Source: Candidatus Skiveiella danica
GTDB taxonomy: Bacteria; Pseudomonadota; Gammaproteobacteria; Burkholderiales; Burkholderiaceae_C
NCBI GenBank assembly: GCA_016721925.1
Contig: JADKHE010000003.1
Span: 1-64,000 of the forward strand
Length of the DNA: 64,000 nucleotides
Reading direction: 5' to 3'
Part shown: positions 17,672 through 26,782 of the stretch, piece by piece
How positions within the stretch are numbered: the first letter of the stretch is position 1
How the letters are laid out: every line of letters starts with the position of its first letter
The notes under the pieces: generated by a model
Told to the model about the DNA's origin: nothing
What the model saw: the letters and a program-made list of their open reading frames with translations, nothing else
The model's database searches: none
Made by a program: the position numbers and the translations under genes

Positions 17672-18841
17672 ATGACCGAGCACACCCCTTCCCTTCAGAC
17701 CAAGCTGCCCAAGGTCGGCACGACCATCTTCACCGTCATGTCGGCCCTGGCCGCGGAGAAAGGGGCCGTCAATCTGGGCCAGGGCTTTCCGGACTTCGAT
17801 TGCGATCCCCGGCTGGTGCAGGCGGTGACCGATGCGATGCAGCGGGGCCACAACCAGTACCCGCCCATGCCGGGTGTGCCCGCGCTGCGCGAGGCCGTCG
17901 CCGCCAAGGTTCAAGCCCTGTATGGACGTGCCTACCAACCCGCAACCGAAATCACCATCACGGCGGGGGCCACCCAGGCCATCCTGACGGCCATCCTCGC
18001 CGTCGTGCGCGCCGGCGACGAGGTCATCGTGCTTGAGCCGTGCTACGACAGCTATGTGCCCAACATCGAATTGGCCGGCGGCGTGGCCGTGCCGGTGCCG
18101 CTGACGCCGGGCACGTTCCGCCCCGATTTCGACAAGATCACAGCGGCCCTCACCCCGCGCACCCGCGCCATCATCGTCAACAGCCCGCACAACCCCAGCG
18201 CCACCGTCTGGACCGACGCGGACATGCGCAAGCTGCAGGAGATCCTGGCGCCCACCGAGGTGCTGCTGATCAGCGACGAGGTGTACGAGCACATGGTCTA
18301 TGCGCCCAACCAGCACCTGAGTGCGGCCAGCTACCCAGGCCTTGCGGCGCGGGCCTTCATCGTGTCCAGCTTTGGCAAGACCTACCACGTGACCGGCTGG
18401 AAAGTCGGCACCGTCTGCGCGCCGGCTGCAATGACCGCCGAATTCCGCAAGGTGCATCAGTTCAACGTGTTCACGGTCAACACCCCCATGCAGCACGGCC
18501 TGGCCGCCTACATGGCTGACCCCGCGCCTTACCATGAACTGCCGGCTTTCTATGCCGCCAAGCGCGACCTGTTTCGCGCGGGCCTGGAGAAAACCCGCTT
18601 TCGCCTGCTGCCCAGCGAAGGCAGCTATTTCCAGTGCGTCGATATCTCCGCCCTGGCGGTGCCCGAGCGCGACCTGCCCGAAGCCGAATTCTGCCAATGG
18701 CTCACGTCGGAGATCGGTGTGGCGGCCATCCCGCTGTCGGCCTTCTACGGCGACGGCTTCGACCAGAAGGTCATCCGCTTCTGCTATGCCAAGAAGGACG
18801 AGACGCTGCGTGCGGCGCTGAGTCGCCTGGAGCGACTTTGA
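17672..18841 (+). CDS. PLP-dependent aminotransferase, methionine aminotransferase type
   Basis: The 389-residue class I/II aminotransferase has NLGQGFPDFDCDPRLV near residues 34-48, the NSPHNPSA motif near 170, and the Schiff-base lysine in SSFGKTYHVTGWKVG (about residue 236). The overall sequence resembles YbdL/MtnE-like methionine or kynurenine aminotransferases. The reaction is transfer of an amino group from Met, aromatic amino acids or related substrates to a 2-oxoacid. It is convergent with hrpA and has its own intergenic region upstream. The exact substrate is uncertain. Confidence 0.85.
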   Translation: MTEHTPSLQTKLPKVGTTIFTVMSALAAEKGAVNLGQGFPDFDCDPRLVQAVTDAMQRGHNQYPPMPGVPALREAVAAKVQALYGRAYQPATEITITAGATQAILTAILAVVRAGDEVIVLEPCYDSYVPNIELAGGVAVPVPLTPGTFRPDFDKITAALTPRTRAIIVNSPHNPSATVWTDADMRKLQEILAPTEVLLISDEVYEHMVYAPNQHLSAASYPGLAARAFIVSSFGKTYHVTGWKVGTVCAPAAMTAEFRKVHQFNVFTVNTPMQHGLAAYMADPAPYHELPAFYAAKRDLFRAGLEKTRFRLLPSEGSYFQCVDISALAVPERDLPEAEFCQWLTSEIGVAAIPLSAFYGDGFDQKVIRFCYAKKDETLRAALSRLERL

Positions 18842-18888
18842 TCCTCCGCGTTCTGATCAGATAACCGGGTCGGCGCAAGGGGGAGGCG

Positions 18889-21800
18889 CTAGCCCTGCAA
18901 CTGCGTCCACACCTTGTCCAGCCGCTTCACGCTGACGGGCTGCGGGGTGCGCAGCTCCTGAGCGAAGAAACTCACCCGCAGTTCCTCCAGCAGCCAGCGG
19001 AACTCGGTCATGCGCTCGTCGACCGCGCCTTTCCTCTCGGCCACCAGGCGCCAGTAACGTTGCTCCTGGGGGCGGAGCTCCGCCAGCCGGCCGGCGTCGC
19101 GGCCCGGGTCGGCGCGGACTTTGTCCAGGCGCAGCACGATCGCTTTCAGGTAGCGGGCGAAGTGCTGCAGCTGTGTCCACGGCGTGATGGCGACAAAGCG
19201 TTTCGGCATCAGGCGCTGCAGTTGCTGGGCGCAGTCGGCGGCGGCGTCGGCGGCGTTGCGGGTGTCCTTGACCTTGCGCGTCGCCGCACCATATTCAGTG
19301 AGGATGGTGGACGCCAGACGCGCCACCTCGTTGGCGATCAGCGTCAGGCGACCGCGGCCCTCGTCGAGGCGGCGCTTGAAGTCGGCCTCGTTGGCGGGAA
19401 GCGGCTCCAGCAGGAAGGCGCGCTCCAGCGCCACGTCGATGATCTGTTCTCGCAGCTCTTCGAGAGTGCCCAGCGGCATGTAGGCCACGGCCATCTTCTG
19501 CAGATCCGGGATGTTCTTTTCCAGGTACTTGAGCGCCTCCTTGAGCTGCAGCGCGAACAGGCGGCGCAGCCCGGCGCGGTGGCGCGCGGCGGCAACCTCC
19601 GGCTCATCGAAGACCTCGATCGTGACCGCGTCGCCGACGTCGATCAGCGCCGGAAAGCCGATGATGGTCTGCCCGCCCTTGCGGATTTCCATGAGCTCGG
19701 GCAATTCGCCGAAAGTCCAGGCGGTGTGGCGCTGGCCGGCAGCACTTCCAGACACATCCAAATTGATAGCATCTTGCGACCGTTTGACGCTGGGATTCGG
19801 TTGTTTCGAATCAGATTTGACGTCTGACGGCCCTGAAGATGCGCCTTGAGCCAGTTTGAGCCCCGCCAGAGCCTGAAAAGCCCCGCGCGCCTGCGCCCCC
19901 AGCTCGGCCTTGAGTGCGCCCAGGTTGCGCCCGGTGCCCAGCTGGCGACCGTGTTCGTCCACCACACGGAAGTTCATGAACAGGTGCGCGGGCACCATGT
20001 CGAGCTTGAAATCGGCCCGCTTCACGTCCAGGCTGGTGGCGGCGCGCACCACTTTGAGCAAGGCATCGGTCAGGCTGCCGCTGCCAAAGCCTTCGGGCGT
20101 ACCGAGCTCCTCTGCCAGCCGCTTTGCGCTCTCGGGCAGAGGGACGAAGCGTCCGCGGGGACGCTGCGGCAGGCTTTTCAGAAGCGCCTGGATCTTGTCC
20201 TTGAGCATGCCCGGCACCAGCCACTCGCAGCGGTCTTCGCTGACCTGGTTCAGCACGAACAGGGGCACCGTGACCGTCAGGCCATCCTTGGCGTCGCCGG
20301 GTTCGTGCAGGTAGCTGGCCGCGCAGTCGACGCCGCCCAGCCGAATGGTGCGGGGAAACGCATTGGTGGTGATGCCGGCGGCCTCGTGGCGCATCAGTTC
20401 GTCGCGCGTCAGCGTCAGCAGCTGGGGCTGGCGCCGCACCTCGTCCTTGTACCAGGCTTCAAAGCTGGCGCCACTGCAGACCTCGGGCGGCAATTGCTGG
20501 TCGTAAAAGGCGTAGATCAGCTCGTCGTCGACCAGCACGTCCTGGCGGCGCGACTTGTGCTCCAGTTCCTCGACGCGCGCGATCAGCTTCTGGTTGGCCG
20601 CCAAAAAAGGCAGACGGGTGTCCCACTCGCCTGCCACCAGCGCCTCGCGAATGAAGATCTCGCGCGCCGCGTGCGGATCAACGGTGCCGAAATTCACGCG
20701 CCGCCCGCTGTAGACCACGATGCCGTACAGCGTGGCCCGCTCCAGCGCCGTGACCTGGGCGGCTTTCTTTTCCCAGTGCGGATCCAGCAACTGCTTCTTC
20801 AACAGGTGGCCACCCACCTCCTCCAGCCATTGCGGTTCGATGGCGGCGATGCCGCGGCCGAACAGCCGCGTCGTCTCCACCAGTTCGGCCGCGACGATCC
20901 AGCGCCCCGGTTTCTTGGACAGGTGCGCACCGGGATGGCGGTAGAACTTGATCCCCCGCGCACCCAGATAGACCTCTTCCTCCTCCATCTTCCAGCCGAT
21001 GTTGCCCAGCAGGCCGGCCAGCATGGACAGGTGCAGCTGCTCGTAGCTGGCGGGAGTGGTGTTGAGCTTCCATTTGTGCTCGGCCACCACCGTATGCAGC
21101 TGGGTGTGGATGTCGCGCCATTCGCGCAGCCGGCGCATGCTGATGAAGTTCTGGCGCAGCACCTGCTCGTATTGCCGGTTGCTGAGCTTGTGCGTCGGGT
21201 GCGCAGCCGCCGGTGGCACCGCGGCGCCCTGCCCCGCCAGCGCCTGGCGCGCGGCGGCCATGGCCTGCGCGGCGCGCTGGGCTACGGGCAGCACGCCTTG
21301 TGACACCGGGCCTTTGCGGGCGGCTTCCTTCTGGGCGCGGGCCGAGGGCAGCGTGGGCGCGCCGCCGCGCGCCTCGTTGATCCACTTCCACAGCTTCAGG
21401 TAGCCGGTGAACTCGCTCTTGTCGTCGTCGAACTTCGCATGGGCCTGGTCGGCCTGCTGCTGCGCGTCCATCGGGCGGTCGCGAACGTCCTGCACCGACA
21501 AGGCCGAGGCGATCACCAGCACCTCGTCCAGCGCGTTGCGGTTGCGCGCCTCCAGGATCATGCGGCCCACGCGGGGGTCCAGCGGCAGGCGTGCCAGTTC
21601 ATGTCCCAACGGTGTCAGCTCGTTGGCGTCATCGACTGCGCCCAGCTCGTTGAGCAGCTGGTAGCCGTCGGCGATGGCCCGGCCCGAGGGCGCATCGAGG
21701 AACGGGAAGTCCTCCACCACCCCGAGCCGCAGCGACTTCATGCGCAGGATGACACCCGCCAGCGAGGAGCGCAGGATTTCCGGGTCGGTGAAGCGCGGCC

Positions 21801-22941
21801 GGCCGTCGAAGTCCTTCTCGTCGTACAGGCGGATGCAGATGCCGTTGGCCACGCGCCCGCAGCGCCCGGCGCGCTGGTTGGCCGCCGCCTGGCTGATCGG
21901 CTCGACCAGCAGCTGCTCCACCTTGCTGCGGAAGCTGTAGCGCTTGACGCGCGCCGTGCCCGCGTCGATCACATAGCGGATGCCCGGCACCGTCAGCGAG
22001 GTCTCGGCCACGTTGGTGGCCAGCACGATGCGCCGGCCATTGTGGGCGTCGAAGATATGGTCCTGCTCGGCCGGCGACAGGCGCGCAAACAGCGGCAGCA
22101 CTTCGGCCCCCCTGTTCAGCGGCGAATGCGACAGGTGGCCACGCAGGTGATCGGCCGCCTCGCGGATCTCACGCTCGCCGGGCAGGAAGACGAGGATGTC
22201 GCCGCCAGCGCCGCCGGCCCAGAGTTCGTCCACGCCGTCGGCAATCGCCTCGTTCAGGCCGTAGTCGCGGCTTTCCTCGAACGGCTTCCAGCGCTGCTCC
22301 ACCGGAAACATCCGGCCCGAGACCATGATGACGGGCGCCGGCCCGGCACGCGACGCGAAATGCTTCGCGAAGCGGTCGGCATCGATCGTGGCCGAGGTCA
22401 CGATCACTTTCAGGTCGGGCCGCCGCGGCAGGATCTGGCGCAGGTAGCCCAGCAGGAAGTCGATGTTCAGGCTGCGTTCGTGGGCCTCGTCGATGATGAT
22501 CGTGTCGTAGGCCTTGAGCAGCGGGTCGGTCTGGGTTTCTGCCAGCAGGATGCCGTCGGTCATCAGCTTGACCGAGGCATCGCGGCTCAGCCGGTCCTGA
22601 AAGCGCACCTTGAAGCCCACCACGTCGCCCAGCGGCGTGTGAAGCTCCTCGGCGATGCGCTTGGCCACCGAGCTGGCGGCAATGCGCCGGGGCTGCGTAT
22701 GGCCGATCAGGCGCCCCTTGCCCGGCAACAGGTGCCCGTCCGGCCCCTTCGGCCCGTTGAGCCGCCCGCGCCCCATGGCGAGCGCGATCTTGGGCAGTTG
22801 CGTGGTCTTTCCCGAGCCGGTTTCGCCGCAGACGATGATGACCTGGTGCTTGTCGAGCGCGGCCATGATCTCGTCGCGCTTGCCTGAGACGGGAAGGGAT
22901 TCGGGGAACTCGATCTTCAGGGTCGGGAGGGCAGCGGACAC
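18889..22941 (-). CDS. hrpA: ATP-dependent RNA helicase HrpA (DEAH box)
   Basis: About 1350 residues. Seen are motif I GETGSGKT (39-46), the DEAH box IIIDEAHERS (about 150-159), motif III TSATID, the helicase C-terminal half with ATNVAETSLTVPGIRYVIDAG and QRAGRCGR, and the long HrpA C-terminal DUF3418 region. HrpA acts on mRNA and rescues stalled ribosomes. The frame is open to 23025, overlapping argA; homologous sequence seems to begin at the GTG at 22941, so that start is chosen with limited confidence. A dispersed 30-bp repeat copy at 19766-19795 lies in frame at about residues 1049-1059 in a low-complexity, Ser/Asp/Lys-rich linker. Confidence 0.92.
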   Translation of the reverse strand: MSAALPTLKIEFPESLPVSGKRDEIMAALDKHQVIIVCGETGSGKTTQLPKIALAMGRGRLNGPKGPDGHLLPGKGRLIGHTQPRRIAASSVAKRIAEELHTPLGDVVGFKVRFQDRLSRDASVKLMTDGILLAETQTDPLLKAYDTIIIDEAHERSLNIDFLLGYLRQILPRRPDLKVIVTSATIDADRFAKHFASRAGPAPVIMVSGRMFPVEQRWKPFEESRDYGLNEAIADGVDELWAGGAGGDILVFLPGEREIREAADHLRGHLSHSPLNRGAEVLPLFARLSPAEQDHIFDAHNGRRIVLATNVAETSLTVPGIRYVIDAGTARVKRYSFRSKVEQLLVEPISQAAANQRAGRCGRVANGICIRLYDEKDFDGRPRFTDPEILRSSLAGVILRMKSLRLGVVEDFPFLDAPSGRAIADGYQLLNELGAVDDANELTPLGHELARLPLDPRVGRMILEARNRNALDEVLVIASALSVQDVRDRPMDAQQQADQAHAKFDDDKSEFTGYLKLWKWINEARGGAPTLPSARAQKEAARKGPVSQGVLPVAQRAAQAMAAARQALAGQGAAVPPAAAHPTHKLSNRQYEQVLRQNFISMRRLREWRDIHTQLHTVVAEHKWKLNTTPASYEQLHLSMLAGLLGNIGWKMEEEEVYLGARGIKFYRHPGAHLSKKPGRWIVAAELVETTRLFGRGIAAIEPQWLEEVGGHLLKKQLLDPHWEKKAAQVTALERATLYGIVVYSGRRVNFGTVDPHAAREIFIREALVAGEWDTRLPFLAANQKLIARVEELEHKSRRQDVLVDDELIYAFYDQQLPPEVCSGASFEAWYKDEVRRQPQLLTLTRDELMRHEAAGITTNAFPRTIRLGGVDCAASYLHEPGDAKDGLTVTVPLFVLNQVSEDRCEWLVPGMLKDKIQALLKSLPQRPRGRFVPLPESAKRLAEELGTPEGFGSGSLTDALLKVVRAATSLDVKRADFKLDMVPAHLFMNFRVVDEHGRQLGTGRNLGALKAELGAQARGAFQALAGLKLAQGASSGPSDVKSDSKQPNPSVKRSQDAINLDVSGSAAGQRHTAWTFGELPELMEIRKGGQTIIGFPALIDVGDAVTIEVFDEPEVAAARHRAGLRRLFALQLKEALKYLEKNIPDLQKMAVAYMPLGTLEELREQIIDVALERAFLLEPLPANEADFKRRLDEGRGRLTLIANEVARLASTILTEYGAATRKVKDTRNAADAAADCAQQLQRLMPKRFVAITPWTQLQHFARYLKAIVLRLDKVRADPGRDAGRLAELRPQEQRYWRLVAERKGAVDERMTEFRWLLEELRVSFFAQELRTPQPVSVKRLDKVWTQLQG
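19766..19795 (+). repeat. Dispersed 30-bp element, copy 2 (inside hrpA)
   Basis: It reads ATAGC, five bases, GCGACC, five bases, ACGCTGGGA on the plus strand, antisense to hrpA, and keeps the hrpA frame open. AT-richer flanks suggest that the whole linker of about 35 residues could be inserted sequence. Confidence 0.75.
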
Positions 22942-23002
22942 TCGGGCGTTGAACTTCGTGGAGAATCGGCGATTATCCCCGCCACCGAGCCGCCCGCGCC
23001 AC

Positions 23003-24352
23003 ATGTCCACCGTCTTCAATTTCACCTTTGTCCCGCTGTTCCGGTCGGTGGCGCCCTACATCCACAAGTTCCGCAACCAGACCTTCGTGGTGGGTGTCTG
23101 TGGCGAGGCCATCGCGGCAGGCAAGCTCCAGTACCTGGCGCAGGACCTGGCCATGATCCAGAGCATGGGTGTGAAGATCGTGCTGGTGCACGGCTTTCGG
23201 CCTCAGGTCAACGAGCAACTTCAGGCCAAGGGGCACGTCGCCCGGTACTCGCACGGCATGCGCATCACCGACGAGGTGGCGCTGGACTGCGCCCAGGAGG
23301 CCGCCGGACAGCTGCGCTACGAGATCGAGGCCGCCTTCAGCCAGGGGTTGCCCAATACGCCGATGGCCGACTCCACCGTGCGCGTGATCAGCGGCAACTT
23401 CATCACCGCGCGACCGGTGGGCATCCTGGACGGCGTGGACTTCCAGCATTCGGGCCTGGTGCGCAAGGTCGATGTGGCGGGAATCACCCGCACGCTGGAC
23501 ATGGGCGCGATGGTGCTGCTGTCGCCGTTCGGGTTCTCGCCGACCGGTGAGGCCTTCAACCTGACGATGGAAGAAGTGGCCACGTCGGTGGCCATTGCCC
23601 TGCAGGCCGACAAGCTGATCTTCGTGACCGAGATCGCCGGCATCCGCGTGCGGCCCGATGAGCCCGAGAGTGAAGACAACCCGATCGACACCGAACTGCC
23701 GCTGGCCGATGCCGAACAGCTGCTGGCCCGTGTCGCGCCCGGGCAGCGCCCCACCGACACCGCGTTCTACCTGCAGCACTGCGTCAAGGCCTGCAAGGCG
23801 GGCGTGGAGCGCAGCCACATCATTCCGTTTGCCGTCGACGGCTCCCTGCTGCTGGAGATCTACGTGCACGACGGCATTGGCACGATGGTGGTGGACGAAA
23901 AGCTGGAGAGCCTGCGCGAGGCCACACCCGATGACGTGGGCGGAATCCTGCACCTGATTGAGCCTTTCGAAAAAGACGGCACCCTGGTCACGCGCAGCCG
24001 CACCGAGATCGAGCGCGACGTGGCCAACTACACCATCATCGAACACGATGGCGTGATCTTCGCCTGCGCTGCGCTGTATCCCTACCCCGAAGGCAAGACC
24101 GCGGAAATGGCGGCCCTGACCGTCTCGCCGCAAAGCCAGGGCCAGGGCGACGGGGAAAAAGTGCTCAAGCGCATCGAGCAGCGCGCGCGCGCCATGGGCC
24201 TGACCAGCATCTTCGTGCTGACCACCCGCACCATGCACTGGTTCATCAAGCGCGGCTTCGTCCAGGTCGACCCCGACTGGCTGCCGGAAGCGCGCAAGCG
24301 CAAGTACAACTGGGACCGTCGCAGCCAGGTCCTGGTGAAGAAACTCGGCTGA
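23003..24352 (+). CDS. argA: N-acetylglutamate synthase (amino-acid N-acetyltransferase)
   Basis: The 449-residue ArgA has an amino-acid-kinase-like domain (1 to about 290, with LVHGFRPQVNEQL near 55 and the FTARPVG segment) that binds arginine, and a C-terminal GNAT domain (AALTVSPQSQGQGDGEKVLKRIE at about 374-396) that transfers acetyl from acetyl-CoA to glutamate, the first step of arginine synthesis. The ATG at 23003 fits the conserved N-terminus. It is divergent from hrpA with about 60 bases between the chosen starts. Confidence 0.93.
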   Translation: MSTVFNFTFVPLFRSVAPYIHKFRNQTFVVGVCGEAIAAGKLQYLAQDLAMIQSMGVKIVLVHGFRPQVNEQLQAKGHVARYSHGMRITDEVALDCAQEAAGQLRYEIEAAFSQGLPNTPMADSTVRVISGNFITARPVGILDGVDFQHSGLVRKVDVAGITRTLDMGAMVLLSPFGFSPTGEAFNLTMEEVATSVAIALQADKLIFVTEIAGIRVRPDEPESEDNPIDTELPLADAEQLLARVAPGQRPTDTAFYLQHCVKACKAGVERSHIIPFAVDGSLLLEIYVHDGIGTMVVDEKLESLREATPDDVGGILHLIEPFEKDGTLVTRSRTEIERDVANYTIIEHDGVIFACAALYPYPEGKTAEMAALTVSPQSQGQGDGEKVLKRIEQRARAMGLTSIFVLTTRTMHWFIKRGFVQVDPDWLPEARKRKYNWDRRSQVLVKKLG

Positions 24353-24463
24353 TCGGCCAAGCTGAGCACGCTTCTTGCTGCGCCCATGGCGCACGCGATC
24401 CGCGCTGCCTCGGTGGCTGCGGGTCACCCCTCCCCCAACGCGGGTCATCCGCAGGACAACAAC

Positions 24464-25168
24464 ATGAGTTCCCTCAATTTCATCGGCGGCGAAAAAGGCG
24501 GCGTCGGCAAGTCGGTCGCGGCACGGGTGCTGGCCCAGTATTTTCTGGACAAGGGCCTGCCCTTCACAGGCTTCGACACCGATCGCTCGCACACCTCGTT
24601 CACCCGCTTCTATGCCGACTACGCCGCACCCGTGGTCGTGGACAGCTACGAAGGGCTGGATCTGGTGGTCGGCGCGTTTGAGGAAACACTGCCCGACGGG
24701 CAGCAATCGAGCGTGATCGTCGATCTGGCGGCACAGACGGCCGCCCCCCTGTCGCGCTGGGTCAAGGACTCCGACCTGATCGCCGTGCTGTCCGAGATGG
24801 GCGTCACCGTCAATTTCTGGCACCTGGCCGATGCGGGGAAGGATTCGGTCGACCTGCTGCAGCGCCTGATCGACACCTATGGCGCCGGGCCCAACTACCT
24901 GGTGGTGAAGAATCTGGGGCGCGGTTCGGACTTCTCGCAGCTGGACCAATCGGATGCGTTGAAGAATGCACTGGCACTCGGCGCCCGTGTGGTGACGCTG
25001 GGCCAGCTCCACGAAGCCAGCATGCGCAAGATCGACCGTCAGAACGCCAGCTTCTGGGCGGCCATCAACAACCGCAACGGAGCCGACACGCTGGGCCTTC
25101 TGGAACGTCAGCGGGTGAAGACCTGGCTCAGGAACACCTACGAGATGCTCGACACCCTGCCGCTTTGA
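24464..25168 (+). CDS. ParA/MinD-like P-loop ATPase
   Basis: The 234-residue protein has a deviant Walker A motif GEKGGVGKS (9-17) and a GFDTDRSHTSFTRFYADYA switch-like segment. It resembles ParA-type or MobD-like ATPases found as single genes on chromosomes and plasmids. No ParB, parS-like repeats or other partition genes are adjacent, so a role in chromosome partition is not supported. The start chosen is the ATG at 24464; a longer frame from 24386 begins in unconserved sequence. The function is unknown beyond probable ATP-dependent switching. Confidence 0.7.
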   Translation: MSSLNFIGGEKGGVGKSVAARVLAQYFLDKGLPFTGFDTDRSHTSFTRFYADYAAPVVVDSYEGLDLVVGAFEETLPDGQQSSVIVDLAAQTAAPLSRWVKDSDLIAVLSEMGVTVNFWHLADAGKDSVDLLQRLIDTYGAGPNYLVVKNLGRGSDFSQLDQSDALKNALALGARVVTLGQLHEASMRKIDRQNASFWAAINNRNGADTLGLLERQRVKTWLRNTYEMLDTLPL

Positions 25169-25171
25169 GCG

Positions 25172-25684
25172 TCAGCGCGCGGCGCGCACGTTGCGCCCGA
25201 TCATCATCATCGACAGAAACAGGACGCTGGCGAACACCACGAACGACCAGTTGGCGAGCGTGCCGCCAAGGAAGGTCCAGTCGATCTTGCTGCAATCGCC
25301 CGTGCCCTTGAAGATCATCGGCAGCGCGCGTTGCAGCGGGAAGGTTTCGATCATTCCGTAGAAATCACGGCCGCAGTTCACCACCTCGGGGGGATACCAC
25401 TGCAGCCAGCTCTGGCGCGCCGCAGTGAAGGCCCCGAATCCGGCCACCAGGATCAGCACACCGGCACCACCCAGGTGCACCGGCCGTCTGCTGCTGAGCG
25501 CCGTCAGACCCGCAGCAATGGCCACCAGCAGCAGCGCATAGCGTTGCACGATGCACATCGGACAGGGGTTGAGGCCCACCACATGCTGCAGATACAGGCC
25601 AAAGGCCAGCATGGCGAAACAAGCCGCACAAAGCATGGCGTACAAACGCCGGGGATACCGCTCAAACCAGGTCAGAAAATTCAT
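25172..25684 (-). CDS. dsbB: Disulfide bond formation protein B
   Basis: The 170-residue inner-membrane protein has four hydrophobic segments and two periplasmic cysteine pairs: Cys41-Cys44 in NPCPMC and Cys104/Cys131. DsbB re-oxidises periplasmic DsbA and passes electrons to quinones. Its start overlaps the cysA stop by one base, so it is translated as the last gene of the sulfate-transport operon. That grouping is unusual; sulfur supply and disulfide formation are a plausible but unproven functional link. Confidence 0.93.
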   Translation of the reverse strand: MNFLTWFERYPRRLYAMLCAACFAMLAFGLYLQHVVGLNPCPMCIVQRYALLLVAIAAGLTALSSRRPVHLGGAGVLILVAGFGAFTAARQSWLQWYPPEVVNCGRDFYGMIETFPLQRALPMIFKGTGDCSKIDWTFLGGTLANWSFVVFASVLFLSMMMIGRNVRAAR

Positions 25685-26772
25685 CAGGCTTCCACAAAGA
25701 CGCGGGCGGCTCGCGGTGTCAGCACCAGCGTCTCGCCTTCGCGCAGATCAAGATCCCTGAATTGTTGCGCAGGAATCTGCGCTTCCACCAACTCAGCGTC
25801 CTTGTCATGAGTCGCGTCGACGCGGTTTAGTTCCAGCCGGGCAATCGGACCGATCACGATGGCACGCGTCAGCGTGACCACAATCCCGCTGGCACCTGGC
25901 GTGTAGCGTTGCACATCCAGGTCATGGGGGCGGACATAAGCAAAGGCTTTGGCGTCCTGTGCGTCGTTGTGCTCGGGCGAAGCCAGGCGCACGCCGTGGT
26001 GGTCGGCGCCGATCTGCACTTCGCCTTCGTGGGCACGTCCGTGAAACAGGTTCACGTCGCCCAGGAAGCCGTAGACAAACGGGCTGGCCGGGTGATCCCA
26101 CACCTCCTGCGGCGAACCGATCTGCTCCACACGGCCGCTGTTCATCAGCACCACGCGGTCGGCCACCTCCAGGGCTTCCTCCTGGTCGTGGGTCACGAAA
26201 ACACTGGTGACATGCAAGTCATCGTGCAGGCGACGCAACCAGCGGCGCAATTCCTTTCGCACTTTGGCGTCCAGCGCCCCGAAAGGCTCGTCCAGCAGCA
26301 ACACCTGCGGCTCTACCGCCAGGGCACGGGCCAGGGCGATGCGCTGGCGCTGTCCACCCGACAACTGCGTGGGATACCGGTCGGCCAGCCAGTCGAGCTG
26401 CACCAGGCCCAGCAGCTCGTGCACCTTGGCCTTGATCTGCGTGTCGGTAGGGCGCTGGTTGCGCGGTTTCACCCGCAGGCCGAATGCGACGTTCTCAAAT
26501 ACGGTCATGTGCCGGAACAACGCGTAATGTTGAAACACGAAGCCCACCTGACGCTCGCGCACATCGACCTCGGTCGTGTCCTCGCCGCTGAACAGGATGT
26601 TTCCCGTGTCGGCCGTCTCTAGACCGGCAATGATGCGCAGCAAAGTGGTCTTCCCGCAGCCCGAGGGCCCCAGCAAGGCGACCAGTTCGCCCGAGGCGAT
26701 GTCGAGGTTGACATTGCGCAATGCGTGGAAGTCGCCAAACTGCTTGTTGATATTGCGTATTTCAATGCTCAT
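25684..26772 (-). CDS. cysA: Sulfate/thiosulfate ABC transporter ATP-binding protein CysA
   Basis: The 362-residue ATPase has Walker A GPSGCGKT (35-42), Q-loop FVFQHYALF, signature LSGGQRQRIALARAL (about 140), Walker B LLLDEPFGALD, and the CysA-specific C-terminal TOBE region after about residue 240. It powers sulfate and thiosulfate import with CysT and CysW. The ATG at 26772 starts ten bases after the cysW stop; the longer frame to 26853 overlaps cysW. Confidence 0.95.
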   Translation of the reverse strand: MSIEIRNINKQFGDFHALRNVNLDIASGELVALLGPSGCGKTTLLRIIAGLETADTGNILFSGEDTTEVDVRERQVGFVFQHYALFRHMTVFENVAFGLRVKPRNQRPTDTQIKAKVHELLGLVQLDWLADRYPTQLSGGQRQRIALARALAVEPQVLLLDEPFGALDAKVRKELRRWLRRLHDDLHVTSVFVTHDQEEALEVADRVVLMNSGRVEQIGSPQEVWDHPASPFVYGFLGDVNLFHGRAHEGEVQIGADHHGVRLASPEHNDAQDAKAFAYVRPHDLDVQRYTPGASGIVVTLTRAIVIGPIARLELNRVDATHDKDAELVEAQIPAQQFRDLDLREGETLVLTPRAARVFVEA

Positions 26773-26782
26773 GGTTCTTCCT

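Noticed and set aside
21439..22887. Long plus-strand frame inside hrpA
   Set aside because: Low-complexity His/Gln/Ala/Gly sequence antisense to a clear helicase; a shadow frame.
24464..25168. Chromosome partition protein ParA
   Set aside because: No ParB gene or parS-like repeats beside it; only the P-loop fold is supported.
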